A DNA stretch of 64,000 nt. Origin: Lotus japonicus (lineage: Eukaryota; Streptophyta; Magnoliopsida; Fabales; Fabaceae). This document shows positions 37,783 through 49,100 of the stretch, piece after piece. The position numbers and the translations under genes were made by a program. The stretch spans positions 79,904,732-79,968,731 of the forward strand of contig NC_080044.1 in the NCBI RefSeq assembly GCF_012489685.1. Reading direction: 5' to 3'. How positions within the stretch are numbered: position 1 is the stretch's first letter; each line of letters opens with the position of its first letter. The notes beneath the pieces were generated by a model. The model did not search any database, was not told where the DNA came from, and was given only the letters and a program-made list of their open reading frames with translations.

Positions 37783-39684
37783 AGAAGTGATAACAAATCC
37801 GCTCATTAACAATGCTTGTCTTAATAAAAAAAAGTTATTGGTACTCTTAATCTGGTGAGTCATTTTCATGACATGAGTCAAACTAAACTATCAAATTTCC
37901 GGTGAAGTGGAGTTAGCTGAAGGGACAAACGGTTATGGTATGGAAAAAAAAATATTTCCTATGTATGTATATTTTTGTGTAAGATATGTGATCTCCACGA
38001 AAGATAATTTTGTTCGAGCTAACTATATATATATATATATAAACAACCATATTTAATTTGGTAGGGCTAACATGCTCTTCCAATTTAGGTGTTGTCTATC
38101 CATAAAATTACTTGAAATGAGACATTGAGGAAATCAAACATGTGTCACGTAGACTAACTAACTATTAACCAACCATAGGTTAGTTTGAAAATTTTGCCAG
38201 TAGGAAGTAGTGGAGAGAGTTATCATATCCCATTAAAGCACGTCTTAGGCAAAAGATTGGGTGCGCAAACACAGAGTTTATAGAATAAGCATGGAGTAGC
38301 CAACGCGGCTTAATTTGTTTAGATGAGTTAGTTTATGTTATGTGTTCTGACTTTCAATTGAAAATTGTTATATTAAACATGCACTTATGAAAAGGACTTT
38401 CTTTTACGTGGCATTAGCAGAAAACTTTGAAGGGCAGAGTGATAGATAAGTTTAAAAACTGAAAACAACTTTGGAATTTTACATAGTTCATTTCCAATTA
38501 TTGTGGGTGGTCGTTGATGTCATTGTAGTGCAGACAAGTGCTTACATTGCTTTTTGTAGTTATCTGCCTAAATAATGAATTAAGTGGCGGTTCATGTCAT
38601 GAATGGAAATGACATACCATAATTGTGTATAATAATGTATACTTATCTGCTACATCATATAATTAATCATTATCCTGTCGCTCTCTTTTGCCTTGGGAAG
38701 AAAGTGGCTGCTGTTAATTAGGTCAAGATAATTATCAAGTGTGGAAATAGTTCCTCTTGTATTACAATGTTTTCGCCCATGATAAAGGGATATATAAAAA
38801 TATTGTGCTTATTTAAAATAGAATTATAAACTCTGATAATTCATAAAACTGTCATTTCTATTTTTCAAATACTTGTATTATAATAATCAGAATATGCATG
38901 CTTTATAAATTCAAAAAAATAATTCGTGTATACCATTTCCAAATCACAAAATCATGGTTAAAAAACTATAAACGTGAATTTGAATGCCTACAAAGACAGC
39001 ACACCAAAGACACTATATTAGAGCATAGGAACTATACGTATATTATATAAAAGGTGGGCCAAATTTATTCTCTTGGGCCTCTGGCCCGTTTGATTCCCCA
39101 AAATATTTTATCATATATTAATATTCATCAAACACTTAGAGAGCATGCTCATTTTATTTTCTTTAAAAAAATGTTGTTCATCTAATATAAGTTTTCAAAT
39201 ATAATAATTATATAATTTTTGAAAAAGATATACAATTTATTAAACTATTACAATTTTTTGTCAAAAAAAAAAAGTTATTAGTTTTAAGAAAAAGTTTAAA
39301 AAGTACATCACAACATCTTTTTTTGAAAAACCTAAGTAGGGCTCCTTAATTTTGGTGGTGCTCCTAATTGAATTTTTCGGGAAGGAGTAGCTCAACATGG
39401 ACTATATATTGATTCCTGCAGGTTCTTTACATGTTTTTTTTTCTTCTTCAATAATTCATGTGTCTCTATATATAGGTTGATGGTTATGAATACATTCTTT
39501 ACTCTCTTTTTTTTGGTAATGTTACTTGTTTCTTTTGAATACATGTTAACATGCACAGATCTCAACCCTCAAGCATGTGATGGGGGGACATATTCGACGA
39601 CTGACTGAGTCAATCAAAATGTGTATATCATGTGTGATATTCTGCATCATATATATATATATATATATATATAGAGGGAGCATA
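37783..39684. other. Noncoding AT-rich region
   Basis: No gene. TA microsatellites occur at 38025-38041 and 39649-39673. Confidence 0.5.
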
Positions 39685-40568
39685 TCAGGTGAGAGGAGTG
39701 GTTTATAATTAGAGATGAGAGGATTAATTGGTAACCATCAGATAAAAATAAATGGCTCAGATCTATTTTCTCATTTTGAAATGCACGTGAGTATCTATGC
39801 TCATTCTCTCACACCTTACGTCTTCTTCCTTCTCTCTGCGACTTTCTCTCACCCTCCGCCCCACTTTCTCTCACCCTTTTGATTTCAATCTGTTCCTACG
39901 ATTCAACCATCTTTCAATTTAATTGGCCATGGTGGATTTGGACTTTGGAAAATTGTTGAAAGGATTATTCCTAGAAATTGCTTGAAATACCTCCCTGATT
40001 ATAATACAGAAAAAGACAATTCTTGGTCGAGAGAGACGGTGTTGCGCGACCACCGTGCGCAACTCTCTCTGTCACCGTGCGCCGTCGCCACTGCCCTTGC
40101 TCCGTCGCCATCTTCCATTTTCAGATCTGAACCAGCCACCATCACCTCCTCTGTTCCCGGCGAACCACCACCCCGCTCTGCTAGTCTGTCGCGCGCCACC
40201 GCCACTCTCCTCACCTCCTCTGTTTCCGGCGAACCACCACCACGCACTGCTAGTCTGCCGCGAGCTGCCGCCACTCTCCTCCTCCATTATGAGATCCGCC
40301 GCCGCTTAGCGCCGCCGCTCGTCCCCTCTAATTCCAGCACCTTGCTTCATCGTTACAAGTATGTGGGCAAAGAGACGAGAGAAGAGAAGATGGACAAAGT
40401 ATTTGAGATAGGAAGAAGACGGAAGCAGAACAAACGACACCCAAGAGAGGAAGAAGAACATGTCACGTGACTCTTTAAAATGAAAATTAAATCTTAGCCG
40501 TTCGTTTTTATCTGATGGTTACCAATTAATCCTCTCATCTCTCACCATAAACCACTCCTCTCACCTGA
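39685..40568. mobile_element. TIR element with GC-rich internal segment
   Basis: Inverted repeats of about 75 bp face each other: TCAGGTGAGAGGAGTGGTTT at 39685 and its inverse ending at 40568, both continuing into GATGAGAGGATTAATTGG and AACCATCAGATAAAAA. The interior (about 39985-40330) is GC-rich with a 69-bp tandem duplication (copies at 40143 and 40212). The 9-mer TATATAGAG occurs at 39668-39676 and 40569-40577. If that is the target duplication, 8 extra bases sit at the left end. Confidence 0.7.
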
Positions 40569-40577
40569 TATATAGAG

Positions 40578-42331
40578 GAATCAATTAATTCAAAGTGAAT
40601 CCATGTCCATGATCAGATTTTGTGTATCTCAAGCGAACATTATTAGGTGGCAATGACATGCATTCAGAAAAGCAATATTCTCCATGTCAAAAATAAATCC
40701 AGATACGTGCCCTTAACTCTTATAATACACGATTTTTGGTAAATATTATTCTGAAATATGCAATTCCACAAAAGACAGCCAAAACAGTAAATATATGGAT
40801 GAAATAAAAAATAAAACATGGTCAAATGTCAATAGAATTGTAGGAAATATCAAGTTAAACTCTCCAGCGATATAAATAAATAAATAAAGAGATATGTATA
40901 ATGAACATAAATTAGTTGGTGTGACTCCATTCACTGTTTAATGTGGCAAGGGCCCCTAGGAATAGACAATATATGATATCTGCCAAACCATTCGATAAGG
41001 ATTGAGTGGTGGGAAACAAATCTCGAACAGGAAATTATATGCGAGAACAGATGAAAGGAGACAAAAATATGTTTTTTTTCAGACAAGGGGCACAGCTTAC
41101 ACCATTAATTAATCTCTGATCATCGTGTTTGCATTAAACGTCTGATCATGAAATATGTTTCATTCTCACGAATAATGATTAAACTTTCGATCTTATAGTT
41201 AAGAGACTATGTGATGAGCAACCAACCACAAATGTCGTTTTTTTTTTCATTTAGAACATATATATATAACATGTAATTTTATCCTCGGTTATGATGATGA
41301 AATTGAATAATCGACGATGCTGCTGTTAGCCGCCACCCATAACATATTCACGTTTTTGTGGAGGCTTAAATAATTTGTAGAACTCTCATTTTTTATTTTG
41401 TTAAACGGGTCTTAAAGCCCTTCTTCGACTCCTTTCACTTTCACTTATTACATTCAATTAAGTTACGTAATTAATTGTGTGCTATAGCTGGTCAATGTAA
41501 ACTAGGGTTCCTTGTGCCTAAGGACAAGAAAAAGTCACATATACATTAGGATAATAGAATCAATTGACGGCAGTTCTATGTATTTGAATATTTGATTAAG
41601 CCACAGATTTAATTATTAGCTTTATCTGTACTTTGCTTGCATTACGATTTGTATGGTTTGATAAAATCATTTCCGTTTCAATATTTTTTTCTTAATAATA
41701 AAATGTCATATTTTTTATTAATGAAATTGCAATTTTTTTGAAAATGTGATAGAAAGGAAAAATTCAACGATATTTTATTTTGTAATTAAATAATGACAAT
41801 AGGAAATATAAATAGTATATATTTTTTGAAACCTAACACTTTTAAGCTCAATCGATGATGTTTATAGTTGTTAAAAGTGATTGTTTGAACTCTTGAGGTT
41901 GAAAGTTTAACCTTAGAAAACACATCGGGGAGACCTTTGGCTAGAATCGAACTTGCAAATGAAACATAATTACATGTATGATACCTTTAGTTGAAAAAAA
42001 AAAATCACACTCTTAAGAATTATTCAATGCAAATGAATCATAATTACATAAAAAAAAAAAGAAAAAATAGGTTTGACAATGGGTGTCAGTTTATATAAAT
42101 TAATTTTATCAAAACATATTATATGATGAATTATCGTATGTTCAACATAATTATAAATATTCAATACACAATGTGAGTGAAAAAGCTATAGTATCCTTTT
42201 AAAAAATATCATATGACAACATTATGTTGTGTGTTGTGTGACTTGATGCATGCATAAACTCAAAGTTTCTATTAGAGCTAGTTAGGTACACATCATAAGA
42301 TAAGAGATTTGATAATCAGGTATATTTTATA
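40578..42331. other. Noncoding AT-rich region
   Basis: No gene supported. 41100-41230 (minus) and 41850-41960 (plus) hold weak tRNA/SINE-like phrases that I could not delimit. Confidence 0.4.
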
Positions 42332-42365
42332 CTAGTATTAAACCCGTTTTTCCGTGCAATGCACG
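42332..42365 (-). mobile_element. Helitron 3' terminus
   Basis: On the minus strand a 15-base palindrome (CCGTGCATTGCACGG) is followed about 16 bases later by ATACTAG and then T. A short GC-rich hairpin just before a CTRR end, with insertion next to T, is the 3' signature of plant Helitrons. The element would extend to the right, but I could not fix its 5' TC end, so only the terminus is annotated. Confidence 0.5.
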
Positions 42366-42806
42366 GATAGTTTTTCACGAACTACACTGCTAACTACAAT
42401 TATTCAGAATTTGATAGATATGGAATAATAGTATTTTCTAAGACACAATTTTAATTAGCCAAACACTTATATGTCGTTATTACCTTGTGTTTATGTTTAA
42501 ATGTTTTATCTTTTATATATATATATGAATTAGATGAGTTTCAAATGTTAATTATGTTTGACCCATGTCAACTTGCACTTTGTCGCAATCTTTAGTGTAA
42601 AAGATGAAAAGTTGTCTGAAATGTAATAATATACTACATTAGATTGTGAGAGAGATATTTGAAACTAAAAGAAAATATTTATACACATATCCAAGAGTAA
42701 TGATTTTTATTCATATCTCACTTTCTTTTCTATCTCATTTCTCTATTTTCTCTTCCTATATATCTAAGGTGGATGTGGATAAGAAGTGTCAACAAAACAT
42801 TATGGT

Positions 42807-42980
42807 AATTGTTATTCGGACCCCCTCCCCCGACATCTATTCGTACCTCATTTCCAATTTTCGCTCGCACTTTGAAAGTGCGTTACCTACGCACTTTGAA
42901 AGTGCGTAGATAAGGGCATTTGAGTGTTTTTGCACTTTAAAGGGGGGTTCAAATAAATGTGGGGGGTCCAAATAACAACT
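42807..42980. mobile_element. Small MITE, about 174 bp
   Basis: Inverted ends AATTGTTATTCGGACCCCC (left) and the inverse of AGTTGTTATTTGGACCCCC (right). The centre has two copies of the palindrome CGCACTTTGAAAGTGCG (near 42867 and 42890). No clear target duplication. Confidence 0.7.
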
Positions 42981-43300
42981 CCCCAACATTATTCCATGAG
43001 CTTGCAAATGAGCTACATACATTAAAATGCAAAAGACAAGTGATCCTAATTTTTTAAAAGTGAAGTTACATGCACTTAAATCCTTAAAGTTCTAAATCCA
43101 ATTAGCTTAATTGGTTTCTTAAATTCTATAAGTATTGCCCAAAGATTTTAGCAGCAATTTATTGTTATTCTGTTAACCTATACTGGTCTAGCCATAATCA
43201 CTCCAGTTAGTATAGGTGTGTTATGTGTGCTTTTGTGATTTTTAATTATGATGGTAGCTAAAAACACAACTCACCCCGGAAACAACTTTCTTTTAGAGAC

Positions 43301-43604
43301 CAAAATTGTTCATTTTGACTCAACTCTCAAGCATCTCTCTAGCTAGAAGATTTTAATGATGTCACTGAAAGAAAAGATTAAATTTTGTGATTGCCAAACA
43401 CATTAACATATACTTGGTTTAACAATTCGCCCAGACTATAATCATTGATATCCAAAATTGTTCAATTTGACTCGCCTCTCAAGCATCTCTCTAGCTAGAA
43501 GATTTTAATGATGTCACTGAAAAAAAAGATTAAATTTTGTGATTTCCAAACACATTAAACACATACTTGGTTTAACAATTCGCTCAGACTAATCATGTGA
43601 TAAG
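43301..43604. repeat. Tandem duplication of about 152 bp
   Basis: Copies start at 43301 and 43453. They share CTCAAGCATCTCTCTAGCTA, GATTTTAATGATGTCACTGA and ACTTGGTTTAACAATTCGC, with a few differences. No coding content recognised. Confidence 0.9.
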
Positions 43605-45104
43605 CACATGAGTTATATAATCATTGATGTCATATCAAATAAATTAATAGTTATTTTTATCTATCACTGGTGACATTTTCTATTTATTATAGACGACATT
43701 GTACCCTAATTTTATAAGTAATATTTATCAAAGGTATTTCACTTAATAATTTTTACAGATTTTAAATTTGACAAATTCAACAAACTAATTAACCAACGCC
43801 TTGCAGTTTGGCCATATGGTCTCTGTCTCATCTGTTTGTTCACGGTTTTGAATCATAAATTTAGGGAACAATTTATTATCCACATATTTGAGATTTTTCT
43901 AAATTCACTAAAAAAAATAGGAATATCCTTTATTACTTTTCGAAAATAATATGTATAGATAGTGTTGAGAAACAACCCCTCTCAATATATACGGGAATAT
44001 CTCTTATATAAGATATGTGCTCGTCTTTAGCTCTAATAAAATAAAAAGATAAACAAAAAAATTATTTTACAATACATTTGAAAGAACTATAAATATATTA
44101 TAGCTTAAATTAAAAAAAAAAACTTAAAAAACTATTACGTACCAGTTTAAAAAACTTTGCAAATTTTTCAGAATTATAAGGCCATGATCCAATTTTTACA
44201 TTTTGAATAGCTTGAATTGATGAAATTCTTACAAATTTTATACTTTAGAAGAAGAAAAAAATGGCAGAGGCATGAAGAATTGAACTGACTCATTATTTTA
44301 GAAACAAAACAATTACATGCCTGTTTTCAAAAAGAAAAGTCAAAGGCATGAAAATGGGTTTTTTCAACTCATGAATAATGTCTAAAACTGCTTCGAATCA
44401 TGTGACATAGTTTCTTCTCTTTCTCTCAATATAGGATCTAATACACGTTTAGAGGTCATACCCTCATTTGATTGTCCACTGTCCACCATGATTTTAGCAT
44501 GCTTTTCCATAGGAATATAGTTTGGATGCAGTATAATCCTAAGCAAAATGAAGGGAAGACATGAAGGATGAGACAGTTTTATCCAAAGAAGCATGTTATT
44601 TGAGCCTAGTATGTATTACCAAAACATTCAAGGTTATGAAAATAGCGATAACATAGCAAAAATGAAGATTTCACAATCCCAAGGCTCCTCAATAATTTTC
44701 TCACATGAAATGCAAAGGATAATAGAGGGCAATAGACTTAATTAGCCTAAAAAAACAATAGAATCATAAAAACACCGAAAAAAACAAATTAGAAGCTCAA
44801 CTGAGATCACACTAAAAACAACTGGATTTATATCAGAATGATTGTGGATGAAGAAATAAATTAGTCTCCTAGTACTGTGATGTATGAACAATAACGTATA
44901 ACAGCAAGATGCCAACAAACAAACTTATCATTTAATGACATAAGCTTGAATGTTTGCATTTGCACCATAATGCAAATTTTTCAGTCCAGAAGAACATATT
45001 AGTAAGTTGCAATACTTTCTAGATACTAAACTTCCGCTTTCTTCTGATTTAATTAGGAAGTATAAGTCTCATTAGCTGCTCTTGTCCATAATCAGCTAGT
45101 TTTT
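43605..45104. other. Noncoding region with a short open minus-strand frame
   Basis: The minus-strand frame 44594-44382 contains MEKHAKIMVDSGQSNEGM and could be an exon or a relic. I recognise no family. Otherwise nothing is seen. Confidence 0.3.
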
Positions 45105-45530
45105 TTTTGGGCAGGCAAACAATTCATATAAGGAGCACAACGGGTGCTAAACCCAAATACAAATTGGAAAAGCAGAAAAAGCAATCAGGCTACTTAGCTA
45201 ACTCAAAGCCCAAAAGCAACAATCGCAGAAAATAGGAAAATAAAAGAGTAAAACATAAATGACAGCTCCATGGCTAAAGACCAATTCAATACACCCTCAT
45301 CGCCTCTGCCTTTTCTCTCTTTTGATTCTATTATACATCCACTATCTATATCTGACCATTTCCCCAAATATAGCAGAAACATCATTATTTTCTCCACCCA
45401 ATTAATTGTCTCGTTCAAAAGCACACGGGGACCAACTCCTCCATTTTCTGAAAATGGGAGAGGGACTTATCAATTAGGCGCTGCCAAACATAGCAATTCA
45501 AGAGAACAGTTAAAATAGTTTTGTCAGTTT
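45105..45530 (-). mobile_element. Retroposed sequence with poly(A) tail (probable LINE 3' end)
   Basis: The T-run at 45103-45110 is an antisense poly(A). On the minus strand it is preceded by GGGTTTAGCACCCGTTGTGC, similar in layout to plant LINE 3' UTRs and to the LINE tail at 13.6 kb. No RNase H residues are clear, so the class is inferred. Confidence 0.45.
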
Positions 45531-46143
45531 TGTCTTGTTCCTTCAAGCTGTTAAAATAGCTTTATGCAGAAGAAAACCCATGAACCTTGGCAATGAGGTC
45601 CAAGTGCACTGCATGTTCAGTAATATGCACACACCACTCTTATTCATCCACTAAGATACTGCAACCATTAAACAACATAACTTCAAGAACAACAATAAAT
45701 AAACAATTAGTCATTTCAAATTTCAAACAGTTCAACCATGATGTCTTTATATCACAGTAACCGAAAATAAACCAAACATTCCAGTTTCACATAAGAACAG
45801 AATAAGCTTAAAACAGTTTTGTAGTAAATAATTTTTTTTTTGAACTAATAATGCAGTAAGAGTATTGTATACACATGATTCTGAAATATGAAAAAAGAAC
45901 TACTATCTTTGGCTTTAAAACCAAATTTATTTAATTTACTTTGCTACTTTGAAACAAGACTTATTTACTTAAAGTAGCAGCAATTACAATACATACTAAT
46001 TTTATAGGATAATAAGAACTGAAATCCAAGTAAATATAATGAGAAGCTACAATGTAATGGTAGAATGAGACTCCACCACCAAAGAGATGGACATACTACA
46101 ACTCTATCAAGAGCTGAAGCTTCCACCACTCTGACACACTTTT

Positions 46144-49100
46144 TAAGCTGGAATTCTTGCTTCTAGTGCCAGTCCTCTACATGTGCCATTAGCATAGCTC
46201 AGAAGATTAGCATCATGCACTGGTGAGTCAGCAACTGCTTGTTTTTTTTGCAAAACATATCTTGAATACTAAAATAAATGTAAAGAAACTACACAATAAT
46301 TGTAATCAAGTTAGAGTATGACTAATGAGTAAGTAACATGGATTCAGTGAAAACTTTCAACTGATCATCAGTGATTCACTTAACTTCCAAGTTATGCAAA
46401 AGGTTCTTCCATGGTATCCCAAAAATAGAACCATCCCAAGCCAGGCATCAGGGGTGCTGCCTCTCAATGCTCCATTTAAGGCCTTAATGAGTGGCTTGTT
46501 ATTGCTTTGACAATGTAGATATCAATTCTAAGCATTTTAGATCACATTCAGCTAATTCCACTCTGTCAGAAGCTGAGAAATTTCCACCAAATTTCAAATA
46601 ATGAGCAGTAAAAATTTTAGTCTTCAAGAATATGTTAGCCTGTCAGTTTAGCTCATACTAAAGTAAATTGTAGGTGAGGCACTGCTATTTTATCATTTTA
46701 AGTCTTTGGCCATTATAAAAGCACATATGCGTGGTGAGTAACAAAAACAAAATTGGATTTAGCATGTAGGAAATTTCCCTCACTGAAAATATGAGAAAAA
46801 CATACATGAGCAAGAGAGAAAGAGATTCACTAAGTGATTTAAAACTACCAAAACTTCATAACTTGTCTGCCTCCATAGAACTCCATAATGTTTGAGCCTA
46901 GTCAATGCAAAGATAAGAAGTTAAGAAGACATTTTCGACCTCAGAAATAACATGCATTTCATAATGATGATGGAAAATTATGCATTTGAAAGAGAAGCTT
47001 TATTCTAATCAGGATACAATCACTTAGTGAATCTCTTTCTAATCAGGATAAAGTTATGCATAGTATAGAGTGTGATGCACTTGATCACACTCTCCTATAT
47101 TCTGTTAGTCTATTATAGTTAATTATGTATATTTATCAACATCTAGTGAATCTATTAGGGTTCTACACTGTATAAATACAGTGATCTGTTCATTCTATTA
47201 GTTCAGTTAATGAAATCACACTTTCTGTTCAGTTTCTCTTTCTCTCTCTCTCTTATGCTTTACATCGAAGAGATTTTATCACTGATGTGTAGTTCACTAA
47301 GTATTTAGTTACTAAATTAATTGGATATCCAATGTTTGTAGATGCTTATGTGCTTCCTTTTGTAAAGAGGGGAAGAAAACTCAAGTATGAAGATCTGTGT
47401 TACCAAATTTTGACACTAAAAATTGAAAAGAAACTACTCTTTTTTTTAAGAACCAAATATATTTATATAATAGAGAAACAGTCCAAGACCAAATTACAAA
47501 GAGATCAGAGCAATAGATGGTTAAACATGCCAGCCAAGCTCACAACAAAAAGGGAGAAAAGCTATAAAGCTAAAGCTACAGACAAGGAAAGGAATAATGT
47601 ACAGTTCTATGCAATTAGGAAGAATTAAAAGAGCATTAGAGCTCCTTGTAAAACAGCAGCATTTGTCCTCATGATAGAGCATCAAAACCACCAAGATCAT
47701 CAATCCTGAATAAAAAAGAAGCGACCTCAAGCCTTGCTGTCCAATAACCAAGTCACCTTGCTATGCTGATCTATCACCTTACCAACAAAGAGAAAGCCAC
47801 TGTTTCTTGATATACTGAATCACTCACTTCAGCATAAAAAATGTCCCCCTTAAAAATCAAATTTGTCATCCCTCACCATATCCTACTGTCCATATCAGCA
47901 AAAATCCCAGCAAAATACTACATTAGAGATATCAGTTAAAGACACCCAAGTCATATTCAATGTAACAATCCACCATTTGCAATACAAATTCCCAATATGG
48001 AAATAAAATATCTACAACTTATTCAGTCAAGGGTTCACCATTTGCACACTAAAAGAATGCACAAATTCATAGAGGAAGCAAATAACAATGCACCAACTAA
48101 ATCAAACCAATTTAAGTATTAATATAAATAGCAATGAAAGCTTCTGAAAGATGTCAGATAAACTTTGACCATTAAAAATTAAGACCTGCTAAAAGAAAAA
48201 ACACAGCTATTGCCTATTAGAACCAAAGCAATCTTACCATTGAATTAGCTGCAAAATTACCATTGCCCCTCCTGCATAATTTTATTAGTTGCACCAGCAG
48301 AACCATTGATTTAAAAAAATAGAGCTCCAGAGTACATATATCTGAGAAAAAGAGAAAAGAAATCAGGAAGGCAACAAATGGCAAGAAGACAAAATATTTT
48401 GCATAACAGTTGATAACACACAAATGAATGGTTAAATAGCAGAGCTAACTGGAAGGGGAATGAGGGGTGAAGTGTGGTTGAATGAGAACTGAGGGGATAT
48501 TTATAGCCAAATCGATATGAAGAAACAAAATAATAGAAGAGTCTTTGTAAAGCTTTCCACCTATAACCCTCCATCTACATACCTAATCCCAACTTCTGCT
48601 CAGAATAGAAATGACAGATGCATAAAAAATGCAAGAACAGAAGATAGCAATGGGACGAAATTAGGAGGAAACGTATAAGAAATGCTAAACCAAGTACCAA
48701 ATCCCCCAAAAAATGCACATCTAATAAACTATATCAGATAAAAAATTCATAAAAAGGACGAAATCAGTGTTGAAGTTAAAAAAAACAACTGTTTACGAAG
48801 GCTTACCCACGCAGGGAGATGTGATGGCCATCACCGTAGAATCTGTGGGAGCACGCCGAGGGTTGTGGAAAGAGGAACGAAAACACTGAATCAGTGCTAG
48901 GGTTTCGGATTGATGGAGAGAAAAGGACGGCTGTGGAAGAGAATTCAAGAAATCAGGAGGTGATGGATGGTTCGGCGGAGCAGGTAGAAAGGGAGAGCAC
49001 ACACGCCAAAGAAATCAGGTTCATCTCATGAGAGATGAGGAGAAACAGACTACAATCAGAAACGGCATCGTATTGGACCTGGCAAGTTGAAAAAAAAAAA
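46144..49100 (-). other. Candidate minus-strand locus of unknown function
   Basis: Three hints, not a gene model. (1) About 48810-49050 reads on the minus strand like a 5' UTR, with a Met codon and MAITSPCV followed by a GTAAG donor. (2) A second possible promoter, TATAAATA at 48498-48505, is followed by a CT-rich leader. (3) At 46270-46145 a possible last exon after a TTTTAG acceptor reads YVLQKKQAVADSPVHDANLL..., then GLALEARIPA and a stop. Another short stretch (SDRVELAECDLKCLELIST) lies near 46500-46570. I could not connect these into one frame or assign a family. It may be a gene with short exons, a noncoding RNA, or coincidence. Confidence 0.25.
47430..47760 (-). mobile_element. Retroposed sequence, antisense poly(A) tail
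   Basis: A T-run near 47440 precedes, on the opposite strand, a 3' UTR-like stretch (TTTGGTCTTGGACTGTTTC). It is similar in style to the LINE tails elsewhere in the window. No coding domain recognised. Confidence 0.35.

Noticed and set aside
39982..40470. 162-residue open frame as a gene
   Set aside because: It lies entirely within an inverted-repeat transposon, is driven by GC-rich repeats, and both strands are open there. It has no domain and no splice or promoter support.
42867..42906. CGCACTTTGAAAGTGCG pairs as a protein-binding operator or CRISPR-like repeat
   Set aside because: Only two copies, at the centre of a MITE. They are explained by its inverted structure.
44000..49100. MicroRNA precursor
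   Set aside because: I looked for mature sequences of the common conserved plant miRNA families on both strands and saw none. I could not test folding of unknown hairpins.
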